Shown: one piece after another, positions 1-6,956 of the stretch
Layout of the letters: every line of letters begins with the position of its first letter
How positions within the stretch are numbered: position 1 is the stretch's first letter
NCBI GenBank assembly: GCA_007096045.1
Contig: SFAU01000122.1
Coordinates: forward strand, 1 to 42,958
Direction of reading: 5' to 3'
DNA from: Microcystis novacekii Mn_MB_F_20050700_S1
GTDB taxonomy: Bacteria > Cyanobacteriota > Cyanobacteriia > Cyanobacteriales > Microcystaceae
Length of the DNA: 42,958 bases
Translations under genes and position numbers: made by a program
The notes under the pieces: model-generated
Seen by the model: only the letters and a program-made list of their open reading frames with translations
Database searches by the model: none
What the model was told of the DNA's origin: nothing

Positions 1-368
1 TGAGCCTAGGGTGAGAACCACAACGCTTGACAGGGGAATAGAGGTGAACTAGAGGGGGTATTTTGTTCGGTGCTAGACTGATATTTGAGTAAGCCAGACA
101 GGAGCCACAAAAAGATATTGATCAGAAGAGTCATGATCAAGCTAGAGGTTTAAAGACTGAGCGGGTTCCAATTATTTTTATTAATAAATATTTGACACAA
201 TTCATACCAGGTAAGCAAGAGGCCTACGGCACTACTACCGAATCATTACCCCGATTCCGACCCAAAATGCCTTGATACTAGAGGAGTCGGGTCGGGGTAG
301 AGAACTGGGAAGCAGAGATTGATGATAGAGTTGCTCATTTGTATAGGTTTTAGGGGAGAATAATTAGC
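1..368. other. No gene recognised; decayed intergenic DNA
   Basis: No open frame of convincing length or family resemblance is seen here. The only structure noticed is a pair of complementary arms, TACCCCGA at 247-254 and TCGGGGTA at 292-299, which could form a stem with a 37-nt loop. The stretch lies upstream of a broken gene and an insertion-sequence remnant, so it is probably decayed accessory DNA. Confidence 0.4.
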
Positions 369-452
369 ATGAGTTCACTCGATTTGAAAATGATCGATCA
401 ATTAGCGAAAGAAACTTCCAAACAATTACAGTATTTAGGAGACAAAAAATGA
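369..452 (+). CDS. 27-residue ORF, possible tail or leader of a decayed gene pair
   Basis: This short frame starts MSSLDLKMIDQLAKETSKQL and ends in a TGA that overlaps the next ATG (ATGA at 449-452), the arrangement typical of translationally coupled genes. It is not recognised and is too short to assign a function. It may be the remaining 3' part of a longer gene or a genuine small partner of the following frame. The overlap with the next ORF is the only support that it was once translated. Confidence 0.3.
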   Translation: MSSLDLKMIDQLAKETSKQLQYLGDKK

Positions 453-778
453 ATGAACGTTATTATGAAATTTATGACCAACTTTACCGAAATTATTCTT
501 TTACATCTGCGGCAAGAAGCCCTTTAAGACCTGTTATAACTCAAATTATAGACGAACAAATTGAATTTCTTAATTTGGTATCAAGAATACGTCCTGATGC
601 AAAACTTTTTTAATTAGTTAATTTTACTGATGTAATTCTATCCCCATTAATAGTTACTGGTGTTGAAGATCAACATATTTTATTAGAAAATACTGCCGAA
701 GATATAAAAGCTATTTTAGTAGCTGCTTCGCAGGTTTCAAGTTTAAGAGGTAGAAATAATGAGATTACAATAGAACCA
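449..778 (+). pseudogene. Decayed small protein gene with an in-frame TAA
   Basis: A frame starting MNERYYEIYDQLYRNYSFTS runs 54 codons to a TAA at 611-613. The same frame then continues with protein-like sequence (VILSPLIVTGVEDQHILLEN and beyond) until it runs into the transposase remnant near 780. One reading is a single gene of roughly 110 codons broken by a nonsense mutation and truncated at its 3' end by the insertion sequence. I do not recognise the family. The coupled ATGA start links it to the 27-residue frame upstream. Alternatively the 54-residue part is a complete small gene and the rest is chance. Confidence 0.4.
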
Positions 779-779
779 A

Positions 780-1285
780 TTGTTGAAAATCATAGAATCT
801 CAAGATTGGCAAGCGCAAGTAGAAAACTTTAAAGATACTTATGGTTGTTATCCCGAATCCTTTCATGTCGATAAAATTTATCGAACCAGAGAAAACTTGG
901 CATGGTGTAAGAAAAGAGCAATAAGATTAAGTGGACTTAAGTTAGGAAGACCACCGAAGAATCGAAGCACTGAACTAAAAAAACAAGCTGAAGAGGACGA
1001 GAGTTTTCGCGGCGGCAATAGAAGGGAAATTCGGACAAGCTAAGAGAAGATTTGGTTTAAATCTGTGCATGACAAAACCACCTGATATCATTTTTCAAAA
1101 GTGATGACAGACTTAGTTGATTATTCCAAAGCGCAATTCCGCTCTCGGACAGGAATTGCGCTTTTAGATGTTAGTCACGACTATTGAAAATTGGTATGAA
1201 ACTTCAGAAACGTCCATTGCTATTACCTTTTTGGTTGTCAATCTTTCCCGACTGCTTCGGCAGTTTTTTGGGCTTTTTTTGTCTT
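780..1285 (+). pseudogene. IS5-family transposase remnant, frameshifted and interrupted
   Basis: The first part encodes a C-terminal transposase segment (DWQAQVENFKDTYGCYPESF, then HVDKIYRTREN, LGRPPKN, KKQAEEDESF), which resembles the catalytic-domain end of cyanobacterial IS5-type transposases. After codon ~80 the homologous reading shifts frame (AAIEGKFGQAKRRFGLNLC at about 1009-1070). It is then interrupted by ~110 bp containing a strong hairpin (1128-1164), and resumes as ETSETSIAITFLVVNLSRLL at about 1200-1260. There is no N-terminal half, so this is an inactive relic. The family call is from remembered sequence patterns; the decay is visible directly. Confidence 0.7.
1128..1164 (+). 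terminator. 13-bp perfect hairpin inside the IS5 remnant
   Basis: AAAGCGCAATTCC at 1128-1140 pairs perfectly with GGAATTGCGCTTT at 1152-1164 across an 11-nt loop. It sits within the ~110 bp that interrupts the transposase reading frame. The 3' flank (TAGATG) has no U-run, so it may be a miniature palindromic insertion rather than a terminator. Confidence 0.4.
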
Positions 1286-1593
1286 TCTTGATTTTTTGGC
1301 GAACAAATGAACTAATGTGTCGCCAACGCTTTAATAAAAATTATGTTAAAAGTTATTTTACTCAAGTAAAACTTATCACTTGGACGACAAATTATTGGCA
1401 CTCAATAGCATAATTCTTTGAGCGACTTTTTCAGCAAACCCTATTTAGCCATTAGCCCTGAATCGGCGATCGCTGATAACTGATCACTGATTACTGATCA
1501 CTGATACTGAACACCCCGTCAAAAAAAATATTTGCCAAAAAGCCAGCGTAAGGGTATTTTAAGAATAATTTTATATGTTTACTTTGCGATTAC
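1286..1593. other. Intergenic region with ACTGATC-type short repeats upstream of the sugar genes
   Basis: No gene is seen. At 1473-1510 the motif CTGATAA/CTGATCA/CTGATTA/CTGATCA/CTGATAC repeats with a 7-nt period, a short-tandem-repeat pattern often seen in cyanobacterial spacers. A HIP1 octamer (GCGATCGC) overlaps its left edge at about 1466-1473. The last ~80 bp should contain the promoter of the decarboxylase gene, but no confident -10/-35 pair was picked. Confidence 0.45.
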
Positions 1594-2520
1594 ATGAGAA
1601 TCCTAGTTACGGGTGGTGCAGGTTTTATCGGTTCCCATCTAATCGATCGCTTGATGGAACAGGGTCATGAAGTGATCTGTGTGGATAACTTCTACACTGG
1701 TGCGCGCAGAAATATCGTTAAATGGCTAGGAAATCCTTATTTTGAGCTAATTCGTCACGATATCACCGAGCCGATCCGTTTAGAAGTCGATCAGATCTAT
1801 CACCTGGCCTGTCCTGCTTCCCCAATCCACTATCAATATAACCCCGTCAAAACGATTAAAACCAATGTTTTAGGGACAATGTATATGCTGGGGTTAGCTA
1901 AACGGGTAAAAGCGCGATTTTTGCTCGCTTCTACCTCAGAAGTCTATGGCGATCCTGATGTGCATCCGCAAACGGAAGAATATCGAGGCAATGTCAACTG
2001 CATCGGACCGCGTTCCTGTTATGACGAGGGTAAACGGGTGGCGGAAACCTTGGCTTTTGAGTATTATCGGGAGCATAAGGTCGATATCCGGGTGGCCCGG
2101 ATTTTCAACACCTACGGCCCGCGAATGCTGGAAAACGATGGTCGAGTGGTGAGTAATTTCGTCGTGCAAGCTTTGCGCGGTGAACCCCTGACGGTTTATG
2201 GTCAAGGTTCCCAAACCCGCAGTTTCTGCTATGTTTCTGACCTGGTGGAAGGGTTAATGCGTTTGATGAATGGGGATTTTATCGGGCCGGTTAATCTCGG
2301 CAATCCCGATGAATACACAATTCTGGAATTAGCACAAGTGATCCAAGGCATGATTAATCCCGAGGCCGAATTGGTCTATAAACCACTGCCGGAAGATGAT
2401 CCCAAACAACGACAACCGGATATCACTCGTGCTAAAACTTATCTGGATTGGAGTCCAACTATTCCTCTAAGTCAGGGTTTAAAAATGACGATCGAGGATT
2501 TCCGTTCTCGTCTCAGCTAA
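1594..2520 (+). CDS. UDP-glucuronate decarboxylase (UDP-xylose synthase), extended SDR family
   Basis: Predicted cytosolic NAD-dependent enzyme converting UDP-glucuronate to UDP-xylose. It has the dinucleotide-binding GGAGFIG at residues 7-13, the STSEVYGD segment at 113-120 carrying the catalytic Ser/Thr, and the YxxxK catalytic pair in YDEGK at 143-147. [11 protein letters not shown] follows at about 168-178. The length, 308 residues, is normal for bacterial UXS. The next gene on the same strand (50 bp away) is UDP-glucose dehydrogenase, which makes this enzyme's substrate, so the two form a coherent pathway pair and probably an operon supplying capsule or LPS sugars. The related dTDP-glucose dehydratases are less likely because of the partner gene and the YDEGKR motif. 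Confidence 0.88.
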   Translation: MRILVTGGAGFIGSHLIDRLMEQGHEVICVDNFYTGARRNIVKWLGNPYFELIRHDITEPIRLEVDQIYHLACPASPIHYQYNPVKTIKTNVLGTMYMLGLAKRVKARFLLASTSEVYGDPDVHPQTEEYRGNVNCIGPRSCYDEGKRVAETLAFEYYREHKVDIRVARIFNTYGPRMLENDGRVVSNFVVQALRGEPLTVYGQGSQTRSFCYVSDLVEGLMRLMNGDFIGPVNLGNPDEYTILELAQVIQGMINPEAELVYKPLPEDDPKQRQPDITRAKTYLDWSPTIPLSQGLKMTIEDFRSRLS

Positions 2521-2569
2521 TCCCTAATCAATAAATTTAACTTAATTGTCACTCACTGGAGTAATTATC

Positions 2570-3955
2570 ATGCGTGTTTGTGTTATCGGAACCGGTTATG
2601 TGGGTTTAGTCACTGGGGTTTGTCTAGCACATATCGGCCATCATGTCATCTGTATTGACAACAATGAAGAAAAAGTCAAATTGATGAAATCGGGACAATC
2701 CCCCATCTATGAACCGGGGTTATCGGAATTAATGCAGTCTTCGGCAGCCTCCGGCAATCTGGAATTTTCCACGGACCTAGAAGCGGGAGTTAAACACGGT
2801 GAAATCCTCTTTATCGCTGTTGGTACACCCGCACTACCAACCGGGGAAAGTGACACCCGTTATGTGGAAGCGGTGGCCCGGGGTATTGGGGCCCATCTCA
2901 ACGGTGGTTATAAAGTAATCGTCAATAAATCTACCGTTCCCATCGGTTCCGGGGATTGGGTACGAATGATCGTCCTCGATGGAGTGGCCGAAAGACAAAA
3001 AAATCTCGTGGCCGCTGGTGGCGGTATTAGTACAATAGAACGTATCGAAGCGGAATTCGATGTGGTCAGCAATCCCGAATTTTTACGGGAAGGTTCGGCG
3101 GTTTATGATACTTTTAACCCTGATCGCATTGTTTTAGGCAGTAATAACCCGAAAGCCATTGAAATGATGAAGGAATTGTACGCGCCTTTGGTTGAACGCC
3201 AATTCGCTGACGATCCCTCCTTGCCTCCCGTTCCCGTAGTGGTTACGGATCTCAGTTCAGCGGAAATGATTAAATACGCCGCTAATGCCTTCCTAGCCAC
3301 CAAAATTAGCTTTATTAACGAAGTAGCTAATATCTGCGATCGCGTGGGAGCCGATGTCACCCAAGTGGCTAAAGGTATCGGTTTAGATTCCCGTATCGGC
3401 AGCAAATTCCTCTCGGCCGGAATCGGTTGGGGGGGTTCCTGTTTCCCCAAAGATGTGTCAGCTTTGGTACATACCGCAGAAGACTACGGTTACGAAACGG
3501 AATTACTTAACGCCGCTATCAATGTTAACAAACGTCAACGGACAATTGCGATCGAAAAACTGCAACAGGAATTAAAAATCCTCAAGGGTAAAACCGTCGG
3601 TTTGTTGGGATTAACTTTTAAACCCGATACCGATGATATGCGCGATGCTCCAGCTTTAACCATGATCGAACAGTTAAATCGTTTAGGTGCTAAGGTAAAA
3701 GCATACGATCCGATCGTTTCCCAAAGTGGTTTAAGTCACGGTCTAAGCGGTGTGATTATCGAATCGGATCCAGAAAGATTGGCCGATGGTTGTGACGCTT
3801 TGGTGGTGGTGACGGAATGGCAAGAATTCCTCCGTCTCGACTACGGCAAAATGGCTAAAACCATGCGCGAACCCGTGTTAATTGATGGGCGCAATTTCCT
3901 CGATCCTGCGGTGGTGACAGCAGCTGGTTTCCGTTACCTCGGTATTGGACGTTAA
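2570..3955 (+). CDS. UDP-glucose 6-dehydrogenase
   Basis: Oxidises UDP-glucose twice with NAD to UDP-glucuronate in the cytosol. I chose the start at 2570 (MRVCVIGTGYVGL) rather than the frame opening 24 bp upstream, because the Rossmann strand begins right there and GGAG lies about 9 bp in front. GTGYVG at residues 7-12 binds NAD. The central dimerisation helix and GWGGSCFPKD carry the catalytic cysteine near residue 291. The C-terminal UDP-binding domain includes GLTFKPDTDDMRDAPA. The length of about 461 residues fits the family. The product feeds the decarboxylase encoded immediately upstream, consistent with co-transcription. Confidence 0.92.
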   Translation: MRVCVIGTGYVGLVTGVCLAHIGHHVICIDNNEEKVKLMKSGQSPIYEPGLSELMQSSAASGNLEFSTDLEAGVKHGEILFIAVGTPALPTGESDTRYVEAVARGIGAHLNGGYKVIVNKSTVPIGSGDWVRMIVLDGVAERQKNLVAAGGGISTIERIEAEFDVVSNPEFLREGSAVYDTFNPDRIVLGSNNPKAIEMMKELYAPLVERQFADDPSLPPVPVVVTDLSSAEMIKYAANAFLATKISFINEVANICDRVGADVTQVAKGIGLDSRIGSKFLSAGIGWGGSCFPKDVSALVHTAEDYGYETELLNAAINVNKRQRTIAIEKLQQELKILKGKTVGLLGLTFKPDTDDMRDAPALTMIEQLNRLGAKVKAYDPIVSQSGLSHGLSGVIIESDPERLADGCDALVVVTEWQEFLRLDYGKMAKTMREPVLIDGRNFLDPAVVTAAGFRYLGIGR

Positions 3956-4045
3956 TCCCAGTAATCCGCCTTTTAGTGTTTAATGAACGAATAGCGCCGA
4001 TAGTTGGGTTTAAGTGGAGAAAAAGAGTCGCTCGATTTAGCAGTG

Positions 4046-4096
4046 GAATTAGCCCTACAATAGGCGTAGGGCTAATTCATGAATTAGCCCTACAAT
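4046..4096. repeat. Palindromic intergenic repeat, copy 1
   Basis: The core GTAGGGCTAATTC/ATGAATTAGCCCTAC is a near-perfect palindrome centred on TTCATGAA, preceded by an inverted GAATTAGCCCTACAATAGGC. The same unit recurs at 4232-4279, with one base changed in the centre (TTCGTGAA), and a related palindrome (GTAGGGTTGATTCATGAATC...) is present at about 40984-41011. It is a dispersed cyanobacterial palindromic repeat able to form cruciform or RNA hairpins. Confidence 0.75.
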
Positions 4097-4232
4097 CAGA
4101 AGTGTTGAATCCTGCAATAAAACTTTACAATGTTTGGGTTTCACCCAGGTAAAATCCCTTGTTTATTGAGAATAGAGTCATTAACTGCTCAAATTTGCTA
4201 TCATCAATGCCAATGAACATTCAACACTTCTG
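4097..4232. mobile_element. MITE-like element, 136 bp with 14-bp perfect terminal inverted repeats
   Basis: CAGAAGTGTTGAAT at 4097-4110 is matched exactly by its reverse complement ATTCAACACTTCTG at 4219-4232. The ~108 bp between has no ORF. The left flank ends CCCTACAAT and the right flank begins CCCTACTACAAT, so the element appears to have landed inside the palindromic repeat and may have duplicated part of it. It carries no transposase and would depend on one elsewhere. The mobile nature is inferred from the terminal repeats and the split host repeat. Confidence 0.55.
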
Positions 4233-4279
4233 CCCTACTACAATAGGCGTAGGGCTAATTCGTGAATTAGCCCTACAAT
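4232..4279. repeat. Palindromic intergenic repeat, copy 2
   Basis: Second copy of the GTAGGGCTAATTC/GTGAATTAGCCCTAC palindrome, immediately right of the MITE-like element. It shares the CTACAATAGGCGTAGGGC lead-in with copy 1. The arms are identical and only the centre differs, suggesting recent duplication or maintained pairing. Confidence 0.7.
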
Positions 4280-4424
4280 ATCTGATCTGACAACGCCAAA
4301 CTTCCTAGCTGACCATGGGGTTATTGGCTATAGTTAAATGATATGAACAGGAGCCACTAGAATCCGGGGGCGATGGGTAGAATTAAATTGAGAAACTAGA
4401 AATCAGTTTTAGCAATACATACCT

Positions 4425-5108
4425 ATGGTTAGCTCTGTTCAATACCGCTACACTAACGAACAAGTTAGGGACTGGTTACGGGGATTACTGACAATTGCTT
4501 GGTGTGATGGGGATTATAGCACCAGCGAACAGGAATCGATCGCCCGTTTCGCTCACGAATTAGAATTAGATGACGACCACGTTCTCTATCAATCGATTAG
4601 TCCCGAAGAATTGGCTGAAAGTTTCGGTCATGACCCCAAAATATCAGAAAACTTCCTCCGCACGGCGGTCATGGTAGCGATCGCCGATGGCATTTATTCC
4701 CCCACAGAAGCGCAATTACTGCATAGTTATCGGGATGCTTTCGGGTTAGAAATCGAGGCCTTGTCAGCTTTAGAACATACTATCTGTGAAATTCCCGAAA
4801 TTACCACGGAAGCGCAGAAATCCGAGTTTATCAGCGCCGAACACCCCCACCCGGATCTGCTTCATCCCCTCAAAGATTGGTTGGATGGGGTAGAAATGCA
4901 CGATCCGCGTCTGGCCCGGTTTATCTGCAAAATGGTGCCGCCTCAATGTCCTTTTGAACGCGATATCGTGCTTTTTGGTCATAAATTAGTGCATATTCCG
5001 CCCCTGTGCAAGTTAAATCCTCTCTACGAGCAATTAGTCGGTTTACGCTTCCGCGCCTTATCATACTTGGCTGATGATTGTCAAGAGGATATTTCCGAGT
5101 ATATTTAG
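4425..5108 (+). CDS. TerB-like N-terminal domain fused to a Mo-nitrogenase C-terminal-type domain
   Basis: The first ~120 residues resemble the helical TerB (tellurite-resistance-like) fold, with two repeats of the WCDGDYSTSEQE / IADGIYSPTEAQ kind that supply acidic metal-binding residues. The last ~80 residues (HPLKDWLDGVEMHDPRLARF, CKMVPPQCPFERD, IPPLCKLNPLYEQL) match the cyanobacterial family named 'Mo-dependent nitrogenase C-terminal'. That family is common in cyanobacteria that do not fix nitrogen, so no nitrogenase role should be inferred. No signal peptide or membrane segment is seen; it is probably cytosolic. The gene stands alone between the repeat island and the SulP transporter. 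Biochemical function is unknown. Confidence 0.75.
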   Translation: MVSSVQYRYTNEQVRDWLRGLLTIAWCDGDYSTSEQESIARFAHELELDDDHVLYQSISPEELAESFGHDPKISENFLRTAVMVAIADGIYSPTEAQLLHSYRDAFGLEIEALSALEHTICEIPEITTEAQKSEFISAEHPHPDLLHPLKDWLDGVEMHDPRLARFICKMVPPQCPFERDIVLFGHKLVHIPPLCKLNPLYEQLVGLRFRALSYLADDCQEDISEYI

Positions 5109-5237
5109 CCAATTTAACCAAAATTGCGACTAAAATGGGATAAATATCCTGCTGACAGAAAATCTCTCAGCCTCAAGGCTTTTCCTAGCCAATTCTTCCG
5201 TTAAAATTAGGTTTACGTCGCCGTTGACAGAGAAAAT

Positions 5238-6926
5238 ATGAGTAAAAACTCCCGACGAGTCGATTTTCCTGATTTACCTGGGCCAAAAAACCTGCGCTCC
5301 TATCAATGGCAGTGGTTGAGCAGAGATATCCTCGCCGGTGTCACCGTGGCGGCCTACGCTATTCCCCAGTGTATGGCCTACGGCGACCTGGCTGGGGTCG
5401 AGCCGGTGGTGGGATTGTGGACTCTCGTGCCGGCTGCCCTAGTTTATGCCCTTTTCGGCTCCTCATCGCAACTGTCCCTCGGACCAGAATCGACCACGGC
5501 AGTGATGACGGCGGCAGCGATCGCACCTCTGGCAAGCCTTCAAGGGGAAAATTACGGCAGTTTAGCGGCTTTTTTAGCCCTAATGGTCGGTTTAATCTGT
5601 TTTATCGCTTATATCGCCCGCTTGGGATTTCTAGCTAATTTACTCTCCAAACCGATCCTAATCGGTTATATGGCGGGAGTGGCGGTGATCATGATTGCGG
5701 GACAACTGGGTAAAATTAGTGGTTTGTCAATCCGTGAAAATACGGTTTTTAAAGAAATTTTAGCTTTTTTCTGGGGAATAAACCAATGGCACTGGCCAAC
5801 CCTTAGCCTCGCTCTATTGCTGCTACTATTTCTATTTGTCATCCAAAAATATTTTCCCAAAGCACCGGGTCCCTTGCTGGCGGTTTTACTGGGAACCCTC
5901 GCCGTCGCCACCCTCCATCTTGATCGAGAAGGGGTGGCAGTAGTGGGGAAAATTAACAATACTTTGCCCAATTTTGGCTTACCAACCCTAGATTTTTCCC
6001 AATTACTACCCCTAGTAACCGCGGCCGTCGGCATTGCCCTGGTGGGCTATTCCGATAACGTCTTGACCGCTAGAGCCTTCGCCGAGCGCCATAACCAAGA
6101 AATCGATGCCAATCAAGAATTTTTAGCCCTGGGACTGGGGAATCTGGCGGCGGGTTTTTGTCAGGGATTTCCCATCAGCAGCAGCGCCAGTCGCACCGCA
6201 GTGGGCGATTCGGTGGGCAGTAAAAGTCAGCTTTACTCCCTAGTGCTGGCAGTGGTGGTGGTGGCGGTCATTTTCTCCCTCGGTCCCCTACTGGCACTCT
6301 TTCCCAAGGCCGCCTTGGGTGCGCTGGTGATTTATGCGGCCTGTAAACTGGTGGATATTGCCGGCGCTAAACGACTAAAAAGCTTTCGCAATAGTGAGTT
6401 TAATCTCGCTGTCCTGACCATGGTGGGGGTGCTAACCACGGGGATTTTAAGCGGGGTTGCCATCGCCATCGGTCTCTCGGTTATCGATTTATTGGCCCGC
6501 ATTACCCGGCCTGATGATGCGGTCTTGGGTACAGTCCCGGGGGTGATGGGTTTACACGCGCTCCAGGATTGGCCGGAAGCGCAAACAATACCGGGGTTAG
6601 TTATCTATCGTTACGATGCCCCCTTATTTTTTGCTAATGCGGCCGACTTTAAACGTCGCGCCCTCAGTGCCATTGCCCGGGAGACAAAACCGGTAGAATG
6701 GTTTGTCTTGAATACGGAGGCACTTGGGGAATTGGATAGTACAGCCGTGGAGGTTCTCGAGGAATTAGCATCGGAATTATCAATACAGGGTATAGTTTTC
6801 GCCCTAGCTAGGGTTAAACACGATCTGTACTTACAATTGCAACGTTCTCGCTTGTTAGATAAGATTGGTCAGGAGAGAATTTACTATACTTTGCCAGCGG
6901 CGATCGAAGCTTTTAAAAATCGTTAA
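5238..6926 (+). CDS. SulP-family anion transporter with C-terminal STAS domain
   Basis: Inner-membrane transporter of the SLC26/SulP family, probably sulfate or another inorganic anion. The first ~420 residues contain some 12 hydrophobic segments. The signature AYAIPQCMAYGDLAGVEPVV is near residue 38, and the family region LGPESTTAVMTAAAIAPLA follows. The last ~120 residues form a soluble STAS domain with a LDSTAVEVLEELASEL segment. The length of 562 is normal. Cyanobacterial SulP proteins include the bicarbonate transporter BicA, but this N-terminal signature differs from the BicA sequence I remember, so I do not assign bicarbonate. It converges with the restriction gene only 30 bp away. Confidence 0.85.
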   Translation: MSKNSRRVDFPDLPGPKNLRSYQWQWLSRDILAGVTVAAYAIPQCMAYGDLAGVEPVVGLWTLVPAALVYALFGSSSQLSLGPESTTAVMTAAAIAPLASLQGENYGSLAAFLALMVGLICFIAYIARLGFLANLLSKPILIGYMAGVAVIMIAGQLGKISGLSIRENTVFKEILAFFWGINQWHWPTLSLALLLLLFLFVIQKYFPKAPGPLLAVLLGTLAVATLHLDREGVAVVGKINNTLPNFGLPTLDFSQLLPLVTAAVGIALVGYSDNVLTARAFAERHNQEIDANQEFLALGLGNLAAGFCQGFPISSSASRTAVGDSVGSKSQLYSLVLAVVVVAVIFSLGPLLALFPKAALGALVIYAACKLVDIAGAKRLKSFRNSEFNLAVLTMVGVLTTGILSGVAIAIGLSVIDLLARITRPDDAVLGTVPGVMGLHALQDWPEAQTIPGLVIYRYDAPLFFANAADFKRRALSAIARETKPVEWFVLNTEALGELDSTAVEVLEELASELSIQGIVFALARVKHDLYLQLQRSRLLDKIGQERIYYTLPAAIEAFKNR

Positions 6927-6956
6927 CTGACAGCCGACTGAATATTTTTTGAAATT

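Noticed and set aside
4046-4279. Repeated palindromes as a CRISPR or a riboswitch
   Set aside because: There are only two copies, separated by a terminal-inverted-repeat element, with no spacer periodicity and no cas genes.
4425-5108. Evidence for nitrogen fixation
   Set aside because: The Mo-nitrogenase C-terminal-named domain is widespread in non-fixing cyanobacteria; no nif gene is present in the window.
5238-6926. BicA bicarbonate transporter assignment
   Set aside because: The SulP fold is clear, but the N-terminal signature differs from the BicA sequence as I remember it, so only the family is called.
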